DNA of 64,000 nt, taken from assembly GCF_004803755.1 (NCBI RefSeq), contig NZ_CP032311.1, positions 1,876,501 to 1,940,500 of the forward strand, in the 5' to 3' direction. Shown here piece after piece: positions 1-9,340 of this stretch. The DNA is from Pseudomonas sp. DG56-2. GTDB taxonomy: Bacteria; Pseudomonadota; Gammaproteobacteria; Pseudomonadales; Pseudomonadaceae. Within the stretch, counting starts at the first letter, position 1, and each line of letters begins with the position of its first letter. Position numbers and translations under genes: made by a program. Below the pieces are notes generated by a model that saw only the letters and a list, made by a program, of their open reading frames with translations, did no database searches and was not told the DNA's origin.

Positions 1-279
1 GGTCAGCCACTGCTGGGTCCAGTAACCAGTGAACCAGGGAATGAACTCGCTTTCGGTGAACTGCTGCACGCGATCCCTCCATACGCGCATGGAGCGTCGG
101 GCATAGTCGTTGACTGAACTGGTACTGGCCAGGGAGGCCTGGATGATTTCCCGGTCGATCTGCTCCCAGGTGGCAGGGCTCAGTTGCACCGGGGGAGGTT
201 CGACGGGCTTTTGTCGCGAGGCGCAACCGCTTAGTGCAAGCAGAATCACCAACAGAAAGAGAAGGGCACGGGGGGTCAC
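1..279 (-). CDS. Putative lipoprotein, N-terminal part only (runs off the window)
   Basis: The reading frame starts at a GTG preceded by a strong AAGGGGGT ribosome site and runs off the left edge, so only 93 residues are visible. It begins with a short basic N-terminus, a hydrophobic stretch and a lipobox ending LALSGC, so it should be processed by signal peptidase II and anchored in an envelope membrane. After the cysteine there is a proline-rich linker (KPVEPPPVQ) and then a soluble helical-looking domain with several Trp residues. I do not recognise the family. It lies about 110 bp downstream of the GntR gene on the same strand, which may or may not mean cotranscription. Confidence 0.7.
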   Translation of the reverse strand, partial: MTPRALLFLLVILLALSGCASRQKPVEPPPVQLSPATWEQIDREIIQASLASTSSVNDYARRSMRVWRDRVQQFTESEFIPWFTGYWTQQWLT

Positions 280-388
280 AAGCGCTACCCCCTTGCGACA
301 GGATTATCTCTCAATATTTTTCAGTATAGGCAGTTGCCGAGGTGCAGGCGCGAGCCGCAGCCGGGGATAGACGAACAGCGTGCGCATT

Positions 389-1087
389 TCAGTCGCCAAC
401 CACAGACTGCAGATCGAGTTTGGCTTCGATATGGTCCAGATGCTCGTGCATGAGGGTCAGGGCAGCACTGGCATCACCCTGCTCCAGAGCATCGATGATG
501 GCCGCATGTTCTTGCCAGGCGCAGTGACTGCAGGGACGCGTTTCGTATTGGGCGATGATCAATGAGGTCTGTGGTACCAAGCCATTGAGAAAGCGGGTCA
601 GTGGGGCATTGTTGGCGATCTCCGCCAGTTTCAGGTGGAATTCACCGCCCAGGCGAATGGCCGTGCAGCGCTGGCCTTGCTCATGGTGCTGGCGTTCACG
701 GGCGACCAGTTCGCGCAATTGGCGGATCTTGGCCGGTCGCGAGCGTTGTGCCGCCAGGGTGATCAACGTGGTTTCGGCCAGGCGTCGGGCGCTGAGGATT
801 TGTCGCGCCTGTTGTGGGTCAGGCGCGGCCAGACGGGCGGTATGGCTGGGGCGCTGGACGATTACCTGTTGATCGCACAAGCGGCCCAACACCCGGCGAA
901 TCACCGTGCGGCTGACGCCGAACGCTTCACCCAGTGCCTGTTCAGGCAAGGCACTGCCCGGTGCCAGGCGCTGTTCAAGAATCGCATCGAACAGGCGCGG
1001 ATAGATCTGCTCGGCTGACAGGCGCACTTCGCCGTGGGCAAGCAGGACAGGCAGGGCGGTCACAGACGCTTGGGCGCTGGTGTTCAT
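389..1087 (-). CDS. GntR-family transcriptional regulator, FCD subfamily
   Basis: About 232 residues. An N-terminal winged helix-turn-helix covers roughly residues 25-90 (LPEQALGEAFGVSRTVIRRV is the recognition region), followed by an all-helical FCD effector domain to the C-terminus. FCD proteins usually bind a carboxylic acid ligand. The ATG at 1087 is preferred over an in-frame TTG one codon upstream because AGGAGAG lies about 7 nt before it. It follows the second GntR gene by only 16 bp on the same strand, and both lie downstream of the dicarboxylate symporter gene, so the three probably share a transcript. Likely role: control of uptake or catabolism of an organic acid. The ligand cannot be read from sequence. 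Confidence 0.85.
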   Translation of the reverse strand: MNTSAQASVTALPVLLAHGEVRLSAEQIYPRLFDAILEQRLAPGSALPEQALGEAFGVSRTVIRRVLGRLCDQQVIVQRPSHTARLAAPDPQQARQILSARRLAETTLITLAAQRSRPAKIRQLRELVARERQHHEQGQRCTAIRLGGEFHLKLAEIANNAPLTRFLNGLVPQTSLIIAQYETRPCSHCAWQEHAAIIDALEQGDASAALTLMHEHLDHIEAKLDLQSVVGD

Positions 1088-1103
1088 CAATGCTCTCCTG
1101 GGG

Positions 1104-1808
1104 TCAGATGACCGGATGTTCGTCCGGGATATTCAGTTCGATACCCATGCGCCGACCTTCCTGGAGTATGTGGTGGCGCATTTGCGCGCTGGCCTGGGCG
1201 CTGTTCTTGTTGCGAATGGCGCGTACCACTGCTTCGTTTTCCTCCAGGCGCGCCGCCAGGTGCTCAGGAGAGTTGCGCAACACCGCAGCACTTTGCTTGA
1301 GGGCATTGCTGGTCTGTTGCACCACACTCTGGAAAATCGGGTTGGCAGTGAGGGTGAACAGCTCTTCATGGAAGGCGATGTAGGCATTGACCCCAGCTTC
1401 GCTGTCTTGCGCGTCGAGGGCTTCGCGCATGTCCATCAGGGTCAGGCGTAGCTGGCCGATTTCCTTGCTGCTCACAGACTGGGCCACCAGGCCGACGATG
1501 AACGGCTCCAGGGTGTAGCGCAGTTGCAGGACATCCTCCAGGCTGGCTTCTGCCACCGCGGACTGTGGTGTGGCACTTTCGGCCAGCTCGGCGTCCAGCA
1601 CCAATACGCCTTTACCAGGCATCGAACGCACCAGACCGAGGGTCTCCAGGACGGTTACCGCTTCTCGCAGGCTGGGTCGGCTGATACCCAATTGTTCGGC
1701 CAACTCGCGCTGGCCCGGAAGCATGTCGCCGGAGCGCCATTGACCTCGGGCCAGGGCTTGGCGAAGTTTTTCCACTACCGAATTCACTACAGTCGATGAA
1801 GTAATCAC
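1104..1808 (-). CDS. GntR-family regulator, FadR/LldR-type (FCD domain)
   Basis: 234 residues. The winged helix (ELAEQLGISRPSLREAVTVL, about residues 35-55) has the arrangement typical of the FadR/PdhR/LldR branch, followed by an FCD ligand-binding domain. Start is a GTG at 1808 with GGAG six bases upstream. The gene sits 69 bp downstream of the DctA-type symporter stop and 16 bp upstream of a second GntR gene. FadR-branch proteins recognise TGGTnnnACC-type palindromes, and two such boxes lie in front of the symporter (3261-3271 and 3347-3363), so this protein is the best candidate for regulating that operon. This link is inferred from position and motif type only. Confidence 0.87.
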   Translation of the reverse strand: MITSSTVVNSVVEKLRQALARGQWRSGDMLPGQRELAEQLGISRPSLREAVTVLETLGLVRSMPGKGVLVLDAELAESATPQSAVAEASLEDVLQLRYTLEPFIVGLVAQSVSSKEIGQLRLTLMDMREALDAQDSEAGVNAYIAFHEELFTLTANPIFQSVVQQTSNALKQSAAVLRNSPEHLAARLEENEAVVRAIRNKNSAQASAQMRHHILQEGRRMGIELNIPDEHPVI

Positions 1809-1877
1809 TGTTCACTCCATGAGAACACTTGCATGGTTTGCTCCTGTGGCCGGCACCCTTGGCGCCGGCCACTTCAC

Positions 1878-3188
1878 TCAGAACTCTTGTTGGTGGGCGT
1901 GGGGTGTCTTGCGTTGGGCAAAACCAAAACCCTGTTTACCGGCCAGCACATTATTGGCCCGCTCCATGTCGATATCACCTTCCCAACGGCCGATGGCTAC
2001 GGTGGCCACGCAGTTGCCGATCAGGTTGGTCAGCGCCCGGCCGATCCCCATGAACCAGTCCACGGCCAGCACCAGCACCAGACCCACCACCGGAATCGCA
2101 GGAATGGCCGTTAGCGTTGCCGCCAGAATTACCAGCGCCGAGCCCGGAATACCGTGGGCACCTTTGGAGGTGATCAGCGATACCAGCAAAATGGTCAGCA
2201 GGTCGGTCATTGCCAGCGGTGTGCCGGTAGCGTTGGCAATAAAGACAATAGCCAACGTCAGGTAGATCGAGAAGCCATCAAGGTTGAAGGAGTAACCGGT
2301 CGGGATCACCAGGCCGACAGTGGAATTGCCAATCCCCAGATGCTCCAGCTTGCGCATGATTTGCGGCAGTACGGCGTCCGAGGATGCGGTGCCCAGGACA
2401 ATGGTCAACTCTTCGCGCAGGTACTTGATGAACGGCAGGATACGCAGGCCCGACAGGCGCATCACGGTACCCAGAATCAGCAGCACAAAACCTGTGCAGG
2501 TCAGGTAGAACAAAGCGACCAGGCCACCCAGGTGCTGCAGCGATTCGAGGCCATATTTGCTGGTGGTGAACGCGATGGCACCGAACACGCCGATCGGCGC
2601 CAGGCGCACGATCATGCCCATGATGCGAAAGATCACATGGCTCAGCTCGTTGATCAGTCGCGAGATGCCCGAGGCGGCTTCACCTACCAGGTTCAAGGCG
2701 CTGCCGAACAGTACCGAGAACAGCAGCACTTGCAGGATGTTGTTGTCTGCGAAGGCACCGATCACCGACGTCGGGATCAGGTCCATGAGAAACGCCGCGG
2801 TGCCGTGGATGTGCTGGCCGCGATCAGCCAGGTTGCCAGCCTCAGCGGTGGAGAGTTGATCGAGGTGGATGTTGGCGCCACTGCCGATTCCGGAGGTAAA
2901 GGCAAACACCAGGCCGATGACCAGGGCAATGGTGGTGAGGATCTCGAAATAGATGACCGATTTAAGCCCGATGCGGCCAACCTTCTTCAGGTCGCCTGCA
3001 CCGGAAATACCGCTGACTACAACGCAGAACACGATCAGTCCAATGAGCATTTTTATCAGCTTGATAAAGCCGTCGCCCAAGGGTTTCAACTGTAGGGACA
3101 CTTCGGGAAAGCTGAGGCCACAGGCGACGCCTAGCACCAGGCCGAGCACTACTTGGAGGAAGATCGAACGCGAGCACCATTTGAGCAT
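1878..3188 (-). CDS. dctA: Dicarboxylate/amino acid:cation symporter (DctA-like)
   Basis: 436 residues, the usual length for DAACS-family proton or sodium symporters of the inner membrane. Visible family marks are the first helix (IFLQVVLGLVLGVACGL), the serine-rich re-entrant loop (GTASSDAVLPQIM, about residues 266-278) and the substrate and cation segment GYSFNLDGFSIYLT. The last has F where C4-dicarboxylate transporters usually have T (NLDGT), so specificity may differ from classic DctA. The upstream sequence has poor Shine-Dalgarno complementarity. Downstream are two GntR regulators on the same strand. No sigma-54 -24/-12 element was seen in front, unlike classic dctA; a sigma-70-like promoter is seen instead. 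Confidence 0.85.
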   Translation of the reverse strand: MLKWCSRSIFLQVVLGLVLGVACGLSFPEVSLQLKPLGDGFIKLIKMLIGLIVFCVVVSGISGAGDLKKVGRIGLKSVIYFEILTTIALVIGLVFAFTSGIGSGANIHLDQLSTAEAGNLADRGQHIHGTAAFLMDLIPTSVIGAFADNNILQVLLFSVLFGSALNLVGEAASGISRLINELSHVIFRIMGMIVRLAPIGVFGAIAFTTSKYGLESLQHLGGLVALFYLTCTGFVLLILGTVMRLSGLRILPFIKYLREELTIVLGTASSDAVLPQIMRKLEHLGIGNSTVGLVIPTGYSFNLDGFSIYLTLAIVFIANATGTPLAMTDLLTILLVSLITSKGAHGIPGSALVILAATLTAIPAIPVVGLVLVLAVDWFMGIGRALTNLIGNCVATVAIGRWEGDIDMERANNVLAGKQGFGFAQRKTPHAHQQEF

Positions 3189-3653
3189 GGGAGGGATCTC
3201 TGATCGGTGTCCTTGCTTCGATGCCTGGAAGGGGCGAAAGAGCGGAGGACTTAATTATTGTGGTCTTACCGGTATGTCCAGTGCGTAGTTAGTGTATGCG
3301 CGGGTTTTCGGGCTTTGCAAGAGGTCTTTGGATGAAAGGTAGCAACAACTGGTCAGACCGGTTCGAGTGCTTCAGCGCGTAGGGTCGTCAGCGCTTACTA
3401 GGCCTAAATGTCGGGGTGTGTTATCTATTTGACTGTTTGGTCAGTAAATTTTTGTTGAAAATCAATTGGTTGTTTAAATCCATAAGCATTTGGTCGCAGC
3501 TGATTTCGTCACATTTGCTCATGAAATGTGATGTAATTCGTGTGGTTATTACCAACCGTCTACGTTAACCACCCGGCGTAGACGGCTGCTTCGAACTAAA
3601 GAATCAGTGCTGGTCGAGCGCTGCAATCGCTTACCCACTGGTACGAGATTTTC
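3189..3653. other. Intergenic region between the symporter and the c-di-GMP gene
   Basis: 465 bp without a credible gene. The half next to the symporter holds the promoter and operator boxes described separately. The half next to the c-di-GMP gene (about 3420-3560) is clearly AT-richer than the surroundings and probably contains that gene's promoter, but I could not fix a convincing -35/-10 pair. Confidence 0.6.
3261..3363 (-). promoter_or_regulatory. Promoter with two FadR-type operator boxes upstream of the symporter
   Basis: On the minus strand TTGCAA (3315-3320) and TACACT (3291-3296) are 18 bp apart and form a plausible sigma-70 promoter for the symporter operon. Upstream of it lies AACTGGTCAGACCGGTT (3347-3363), a 17-bp near-perfect palindrome (7 of 8 arm positions match). 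Downstream of the predicted start lies TGGTCTTACCG (3261-3271). Both fit the TGGTnnnACC pattern bound by FadR/PdhR/LldR-type GntR proteins, two of which are encoded in the same operon. The flanking placement suggests autoregulation. Confidence 0.5.
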
Positions 3654-5351
3654 ATGGACGATAATTACCGCACGGCTGTTGATGCAGCCGCGATTTTTTC
3701 CGAAACCGACTTGAGTGGCAGGATCACTTACGTCAACGAGCAGTTCTGCAGTATCTCGGGCTACAGTCGCGATGAACTGCTGGGGGCCAATCACCGCATC
3801 CTCAACTCCGGCCTGCACGACCCGGCTTTTTTCGAGGGTATGTGGACTGCGCTGGTTGCCGGCAGGATGTGGAAGGGCGAAATCTGCAACCGCGCCAAGG
3901 ATGGTTCGCTGTACTGGGTCGACAGCACCATGGTGCCGCTGATCGATCCTGCCAGTGGCCGGGTGCGCAAGTACGTGTCCATCCGCTTCGACGTGACCGA
4001 GAAACGCCAGTTGCTGCATACGCTGCAGTGGCGGGTGGGGCATGACGTGCTGACCGGGCTGCCCAATCGTGCATACCTTTCGGACTTGCTGAATCAGGCG
4101 CTGGAGTTCTCCCGAAGCAAGGACATCGCCCTGGCTGTGTGCATGCTCGATCTGGATGGTTTCAAGGCGGTCAATGATGGCTATGGCCATGCCTGCGGCG
4201 ACTTGTTGCTGGTCGAGGTCGCCAACCGCCTGAAGGGCATCTTGCGCGGTGGCGACGAAGTAGCGCGCCTTTCGGGTGACGAGTTCGTGCTTATTTTGCG
4301 TGCTGTGCAGGACTCCGGGCAATTGCACCTGGCCTTGCAGCGAGTTCTCAAGGCGGTTGCAGCGCCGTATTCGATCAAGGATCGTGAGGTGAGTGTCAGC
4401 GCCAGCATCGGGGTGACGCTGTTTCCCCTCGACAACGAAGACGCTGACACTCTGGTACGGCATGCCGATCAGGCGCTGTATGTCGCCAAGCAGAGTGGAC
4501 GTAATCGCTACCACTTGTTCGATGTGTCGCTGGATCGTGAGGTCAAGGCTACCCACCAGACCGTGGCTCGGGTGCGTCAGGCCTTGATCAAGGGCGAGCT
4601 TTGCCTGCATTACCAACCCAAGGTCAACATGCGCAGCGGCCAGGTTCTCGGTTTCGAGGCCTTGCTGCGCTGGCAGCATCCGATCAAGGGTTTGGTCGCG
4701 CCGGCCGATTTTTTGCCACTGATAGAGCAGACGGACCTGATTGTCGACATCGGCGAATGGGTAATCACCCAGGCCATGGCGCAAATGCAGCGCTGGCAGC
4801 AGGCCGGGCACGTTTGGCCGGTGAGCATCAACATCGCGGCGCGGCACGTTCAGCGCAGCGATTTTGTCGAGCGCCTGACAATATTGCTGGGGCGTCACCC
4901 CACCGTAGCGCCGCAGATGCTCGATCTGGAAATTGTCGAATCGGTGGCGATCGAGAATATTCAGCGTGTGAGCCAGTGTCTTGAGGCCTGTCAGCGACTG
5001 GGTGTGCAGTTCTCTCTGGATGATTTCGGTACTGGCTATTCGTCCCTGAGTTATCTCAAGCGCCTGCCGACGCGTACTATCAAGATCGATAAATCCTTTG
5101 TTCGTGACATCCTCAACGACCATGACGATCTTGCTCTGACGCGGGCAGTGATTGGTCTGGCCAGGGCGTTCGGGCGCGAGGTGGTCGCTGAGGGTCTGGA
5201 GACCATCGAGCACGGGCAACTGTTGATGGGACTGGGCTGTGATGTCGCCCAAGGCTATGGTATTGCCCGGCCCATGCCGGCAGAAGCCGTTATCGACTGG
5301 GCCGCCGGCTACGTGCAGCCGCCACAGTGGCTGGCATTGGCGGGGCACTGA
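3654..5351 (+). CDS. PAS-GGDEF-EAL cyclic di-GMP turnover protein
   Basis: 565 residues with no membrane segment, so cytoplasmic. A PAS domain (about 5-125; GRITYVNEQFCSISGYSRDEL) is followed by a GGDEF domain (about 130-290) and an EAL domain (about 300-555). The GGDEF signature reads SGDEF at residues 207-211, a change many active cyclases tolerate. The EAL site is intact: E335 of EALLRW, the Asn in SINIAA, the Glu in LEIVES, the DDFGTGYSS loop, IKIDKSF, AEGLE and QGYGIARP. Phosphodiesterase activity is therefore expected and cyclase activity is possible. The PAS domain presumably senses a ligand or redox state. It ends 115 bp before kdpF on the same strand. Confidence 0.92.
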   Translation: MDDNYRTAVDAAAIFSETDLSGRITYVNEQFCSISGYSRDELLGANHRILNSGLHDPAFFEGMWTALVAGRMWKGEICNRAKDGSLYWVDSTMVPLIDPASGRVRKYVSIRFDVTEKRQLLHTLQWRVGHDVLTGLPNRAYLSDLLNQALEFSRSKDIALAVCMLDLDGFKAVNDGYGHACGDLLLVEVANRLKGILRGGDEVARLSGDEFVLILRAVQDSGQLHLALQRVLKAVAAPYSIKDREVSVSASIGVTLFPLDNEDADTLVRHADQALYVAKQSGRNRYHLFDVSLDREVKATHQTVARVRQALIKGELCLHYQPKVNMRSGQVLGFEALLRWQHPIKGLVAPADFLPLIEQTDLIVDIGEWVITQAMAQMQRWQQAGHVWPVSINIAARHVQRSDFVERLTILLGRHPTVAPQMLDLEIVESVAIENIQRVSQCLEACQRLGVQFSLDDFGTGYSSLSYLKRLPTRTIKIDKSFVRDILNDHDDLALTRAVIGLARAFGREVVAEGLETIEHGQLLMGLGCDVAQGYGIARPMPAEAVIDWAAGYVQPPQWLALAGH

Positions 5352-5356
5352 TAGCG

Positions 5357-5374
5357 TTCTTTACGCATTCTTTA
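5357..5374 (+). promoter_or_regulatory. Candidate KdpE-binding direct repeat upstream of kdpF
   Basis: TTCTTTA occurs at 5357-5363 and again at 5368-5374, start-to-start 11 bp, about one helical turn. This is the usual layout for an OmpR-family response regulator dimer. It is T-rich like known KdpE sites and lies about 95-110 bp before kdpF. The assignment is inferred from position and spacing. Confidence 0.4.
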
Positions 5375-5466
5375 TGATCTGGCCAGGGCTCTGGTCTCGC
5401 ACCTTTACAGCAGCGCTACCGAGAATGACCGTCAGCGGCGAAGTGCCGTAAGGACGGAGAGTTGCG

Positions 5467-5556
5467 ATGAGCATTCTGGATGGGGTGGCCCTGCTGTTGG
5501 CAGTGGCGTTGATGATCTACCTGATGGTCGCGCTGCTGCGCGCCGACCGGGGATAG
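5467..5556 (+). CDS. kdpF: KdpF, small subunit of the potassium-transporting ATPase
   Basis: A 29-residue peptide (MSILDGVALLLAVALMIYLM then VALLRADRG) forming a single membrane helix with a short basic tail, which matches KdpF in size and character. KdpF stabilises the KdpFABC complex in the inner membrane. The ATG at 5467 has a GGACGGAGAG ribosome site about 5 nt upstream. The stop lies 8 bp before kdpA, so it is the first cistron of the operon. It is easily missed because of its length. Confidence 0.9.
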   Translation: MSILDGVALLLAVALMIYLMVALLRADRG

Positions 5557-5564
5557 GAGCCGCC

Positions 5565-7259
5565 ATGCACAGTTACGATTACGCGTTGCTGCTGGCGTTC
5601 TTCGCGCTGGTGCTGGTCCCGGCGCCCTGGCTCGGGCGTTTTTACTACAAGGTGATGGAAGGTCAGCGCACCTGGCTGTCCCCGGTACTGGGGCCGCTTG
5701 AGCGGGGATGTTATCGATTGGCCGGGGTCGACATGCAGGTCGAGCAAAGCTGGAAGCAGTACACCCTGGCCTTGCTTGCATTCAACCTGGCCGGTTTCGT
5801 TCTGGTTTTTTCGGTGTTGCTGCTCCAGGGCTACCTGCCGCTCAACCCGCAACACTTGCCAGGCCAGGAATGGTCACTGGCGTTCAACACCGCAGTGAGC
5901 TTTGTCACCAACACCAATTGGCAGGCCTACAGTGGCGAAGCCTCGGTCAGCTACCTGAGCCAGATGATGGGGCTGACGGTGCAGAACTTTGTCAGTGCTG
6001 CCACGGGGTTGGCCGTGCTGGTCGCGTTGTGCCGTGGTATTGCGCGGCGCTCGGCCCTGACACTGGGCAACTTCTGGGTCGACATGACCCGTGCCACGCT
6101 CTACGGCTTGCTGCCGCTGTGCCTGCTGTTGGCGTTGCTGCTGGTATGGCAGGGCGTGCCGCAAACCTTCGGTCACTACATCCAGGCCCTGACCCTGCAA
6201 GGCGCTGACCAGACAGTTCCGCTCGGCCCTGCGGCCAGTCAAATTGCAATCAAGCAATTGGGTACCAATGGCGGTGGTTTCTTCGGCGTCAACTCCGCGC
6301 ACCCCTTCGAGAACCCGACGGCCTGGAGCAACTTGTTCGAGATGGCCTCGATCATCCTGATTCCCGCGGCGTTGGTGTTCACATTCGGTCATTACGTCAA
6401 GGATCTGCGTCAGAGCCAGGCAATCATTGCCTGCATGTTGGCATTGTTTCTGATCGGTGGCGGTACTGCACTGTGGTCGGAGTACCAGGTCAATCCGAGC
6501 TTGAACAACCCGCAGGTAGAGCAGACTGCTCCGCTTGAAGGCAAGGAAAGCCGCTTTGCTACCACCGCCAGTGTGCTCTGGACGGTGACTACAACCGCAG
6601 CCTCCAACGGCTCGGTGAACAACATGCACGACAGTCTCAACCCGGTCAGCGGCATGGTCGCGTTGGTCAACATGATGGTCGGTGAAGTGATCTTCGGTGG
6701 CGTCGGTGCCGGGCTCTACGGCATGTTGCTCAATGTGTTGATCGCGGTGTTCCTGGCAGGCTTGATGATTGGTCGCACACCGGAGTATCTGGGCAAGAAA
6801 CTCCAGGCCCGAGAAGTGCAACTGCTGGTGGCAACCTTGCTGGTAATGCCGGTCGGTGTGCTGGTGCTGGGAGCCTTGGCGGCGAGCCTGCCAGGTCCTG
6901 CCGCCGCGATCAGCAATCCTGGTGCGCATGGTTTCAGTCAGTTGCTTTACGCCTACACCTCGGCCAGTGCCAACAACGGGTCAGCGTTCGCCGGCTTCGG
7001 TGCCAACACCACCTTCCACAACCTGATGTTGGGCCTGGGCATGCTGATTGGCCGCTTCGGCTACATCCTCCCAGTGCTGGCGCTGGCGGGCAGCCTGGCG
7101 ATGAAGAAAGCCGCGCCGCAGGGTGAGAACAGCTTTCCGACTCATGGCCCGTTGTTCGCCACGTTGCTGGTGGTCACCATCGTATTGGTGGGTGGCCTGA
7201 CATTCCTGCCGGCCCTGGCCCTTGGCCCTGTCACCGAACACCTGAGCCTGGGTTTCTGA
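5565..7259 (+). CDS. kdpA: KdpA, potassium-binding and channel subunit of the Kdp ATPase
   Basis: 564 residues, a normal length. The protein is a polytopic inner-membrane subunit of the SKT superfamily, which selects potassium and passes it to KdpB. The four pore-loop regions are visible: [14 protein letters not shown] (about 108-121), [20 protein letters not shown] (about 230-249), [16 protein letters not shown] and [13 protein letters not shown]. The start ATG follows GATAGGAGCCGCC. It is followed by kdpB after 7 bp. Confidence 0.97.
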   Translation: MHSYDYALLLAFFALVLVPAPWLGRFYYKVMEGQRTWLSPVLGPLERGCYRLAGVDMQVEQSWKQYTLALLAFNLAGFVLVFSVLLLQGYLPLNPQHLPGQEWSLAFNTAVSFVTNTNWQAYSGEASVSYLSQMMGLTVQNFVSAATGLAVLVALCRGIARRSALTLGNFWVDMTRATLYGLLPLCLLLALLLVWQGVPQTFGHYIQALTLQGADQTVPLGPAASQIAIKQLGTNGGGFFGVNSAHPFENPTAWSNLFEMASIILIPAALVFTFGHYVKDLRQSQAIIACMLALFLIGGGTALWSEYQVNPSLNNPQVEQTAPLEGKESRFATTASVLWTVTTTAASNGSVNNMHDSLNPVSGMVALVNMMVGEVIFGGVGAGLYGMLLNVLIAVFLAGLMIGRTPEYLGKKLQAREVQLLVATLLVMPVGVLVLGALAASLPGPAAAISNPGAHGFSQLLYAYTSASANNGSAFAGFGANTTFHNLMLGLGMLIGRFGYILPVLALAGSLAMKKAAPQGENSFPTHGPLFATLLVVTIVLVGGLTFLPALALGPVTEHLSLGF

Positions 7260-7266
7260 GGAACGA

Positions 7267-9324
7267 ATGATGAATATGCCCATTCCTGAAGTGAAAGCCG
7301 CTCCGGCCGCCATGCCGCCGACTACCTTTGCGGCACTGTGGCGTCCGGCGTTGGTACAGGCTTTCGTCAAGCTCGACCCACGTCAGCTCAAGCGCTCACC
7401 CGTAATGCTGGTGGTGGAGTTGACTGCGATATTCACCACCTTGCTGTGCCTGGTTCCCTACAGCCAGGTGCCTGTGGCGGTGGCGGTGCAAATCGCCGTG
7501 TGGCTGTGGTTCACCGTGTTGTTTGCCAATTTTGCCGAAGCCCTGGCAGAGGGACGTGGCAAGGCGCGCGCCGACAGTCTCAAAGCCGGTAGCCAAGGTC
7601 TCAATGCCAGGCGGCGCAATGCCTCGCGCAGTTTCGAGGTGGTGCCGGCGAGCAGCCTGCGCAAGGATGATGTGGTCAAGGTGTTGGCAGGCGAGATGAT
7701 TCCCGGCGACGGTGAAGTACTCGAAGGCATTGCTGCGGTGAACGAAGCGGCGATCACGGGTGAGTCGGCGCCAGTGATTCGAGAGTCTGGTGGTGATCGT
7801 TCGGCGGTAACCGGTAACACGCGCCTGGTTTCCGACTGGCTGCTGATCCGCATCACCAGCAACCCCGGCGAGTCGACCCTGGACCGCATGATCGCCCTGG
7901 TCGAAGGCGCCAGGCGCCAGAAGACGCCCAACGAAATTGCCCTGGATATCCTGCTGATCGGTTTGAGCATGATTTTCCTGGTCGTGGTGGTCACGCTGCA
8001 ACCCTTCGCCCATTTTGCCGGCGGCAGTATCCCCCTGGTGTTTCTGGTGGCGCTGTTGGTCACCTTGATCCCCACCACCATCGGTGGCCTGTTGTCGGCC
8101 ATTGGTATCGCCGGCATGGATCGCCTGGTGCGTCTCAATGTTATCGCCCGTTCTGGCCGCGCCGTGGAAGCGGCCGGAGACGTACATGTGCTGATGCTCG
8201 ACAAGACCGGCACCATCACCTTCGGCAATCGTCGTTGCAGTGCCTTGCACGCCGCTCCCGGTGTGACTTCCAGGGAGTTGGGCGAGGGCGCCTTGCTGGC
8301 GTCGCTGGCGGACGATACCGCCGAGGGCAAGTCGATCGTCGAGTTCCTGCGCCAGGCGCATGATTTTGCCGAGCCATGTGCAAATCAACTGACGCCAGTG
8401 GCGTTCAGCGCTGAAACCCGGTTGTCGGGTGTGGATTATCAGCAGCGACGGTTTCGCAAGGGCGCAGTCGATTCGGTGCTGGCGTTCGTTGGTATGCAGC
8501 GTCTGGAAATGCCCGCGTCCTTGTCGCGTGAAGTGGACAAGATCGCCCAGAGTGGCGGTACCCCGTTGCTGGTATGTGTCGACAAGCACCTGCTGGGCGC
8601 GATTCACCTCAAGGATGTGGTCAAGCCGGGAATTCGCGAACGTTTTGCCGAACTGCGCAAACTGGGCATTCGTACCGTGATGGTTACCGGGGACAACCCG
8701 CTGACGGCGGCTGCAATTGCTGCCGAGGCAGGTGTCGATGACGTCCTCGCCGAAGCTACGCCCGAGAAAAAACTGGCGCGCATTCGCCAGGAGCAGAACG
8801 ACGGGCGGCTGGTTGCCATGTGCGGTGACGGCGCCAATGACGCCCCCGCGCTTGCGCAGGCCGATGTCGGCATGGCCATGAACGACGGCACCCAGGCGGC
8901 CCGCGAAGCTGCCAACATGGTTGACCTGGACAGCGATCCGACCAAGCTGCTGGACGTGGTTCAGGTTGGCAAGGAGTTGCTGGTGACTCGTGGTGCCCTG
9001 ACGACCTTTTCCATTGCCAACGACGTGGCCAAGTACTTCGCCATTCTGCCGGCACTGTTTGCGGCACTTTATCCGCAATTGGGTGTGCTCAACCTCATGC
9101 AACTGAGCAGCCCGCAAAGTGCGATCGTTTCGGCGATTGTCTTCAACGCCTTGATCATCGTGGTACTGATTCCGCTGGCCTTGCGTGGGGTACGGGTGCA
9201 AGCCGCCAGTGCCGCACACCTGCTGCGCCGCAACCTGCTGATCTACGGGTTGGGCGGGCTGATCGTGCCGTTTGCCGGGATCAAGTTGATCGACATGCTG
9301 CTCACTGCTTTGCATCTGGTCTGA
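7267..9324 (+). CDS. kdpB: KdpB, P-type ATPase subunit of the Kdp potassium pump
   Basis: 685 residues. It hydrolyses ATP to drive potassium uptake by KdpFABC. Hallmarks of a P-type ATPase are all present: the TGES loop in the actuator domain (about 166-169), the phosphorylation motif DKTGT with D312, the nucleotide-binding domain (KGAVDS), and the hinge [20 protein letters not shown]-terminal and C-terminal helices flank these domains. Two consecutive ATG codons occur at 7267 and 7270 in different frames; the one at 7267 opens the frame with GAGGAACGA upstream. Confidence 0.97.
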   Translation: MMNMPIPEVKAAPAAMPPTTFAALWRPALVQAFVKLDPRQLKRSPVMLVVELTAIFTTLLCLVPYSQVPVAVAVQIAVWLWFTVLFANFAEALAEGRGKARADSLKAGSQGLNARRRNASRSFEVVPASSLRKDDVVKVLAGEMIPGDGEVLEGIAAVNEAAITGESAPVIRESGGDRSAVTGNTRLVSDWLLIRITSNPGESTLDRMIALVEGARRQKTPNEIALDILLIGLSMIFLVVVVTLQPFAHFAGGSIPLVFLVALLVTLIPTTIGGLLSAIGIAGMDRLVRLNVIARSGRAVEAAGDVHVLMLDKTGTITFGNRRCSALHAAPGVTSRELGEGALLASLADDTAEGKSIVEFLRQAHDFAEPCANQLTPVAFSAETRLSGVDYQQRRFRKGAVDSVLAFVGMQRLEMPASLSREVDKIAQSGGTPLLVCVDKHLLGAIHLKDVVKPGIRERFAELRKLGIRTVMVTGDNPLTAAAIAAEAGVDDVLAEATPEKKLARIRQEQNDGRLVAMCGDGANDAPALAQADVGMAMNDGTQAAREAANMVDLDSDPTKLLDVVQVGKELLVTRGALTTFSIANDVAKYFAILPALFAALYPQLGVLNLMQLSSPQSAIVSAIVFNALIIVVLIPLALRGVRVQAASAAHLLRRNLLIYGLGGLIVPFAGIKLIDMLLTALHLV

Positions 9325-9340
9325 TACCAGGGAGACGACC

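Noticed and set aside
3549..5348. A 599-codon antisense frame over the PAS-GGDEF-EAL gene, and similar long antisense frames over kdpB (7396-9342), kdpD (9893-12070) and acnD (45897-47774)
   Set aside because: All are mirror frames of well-supported genes in GC-rich DNA and contain no recognisable protein motifs.
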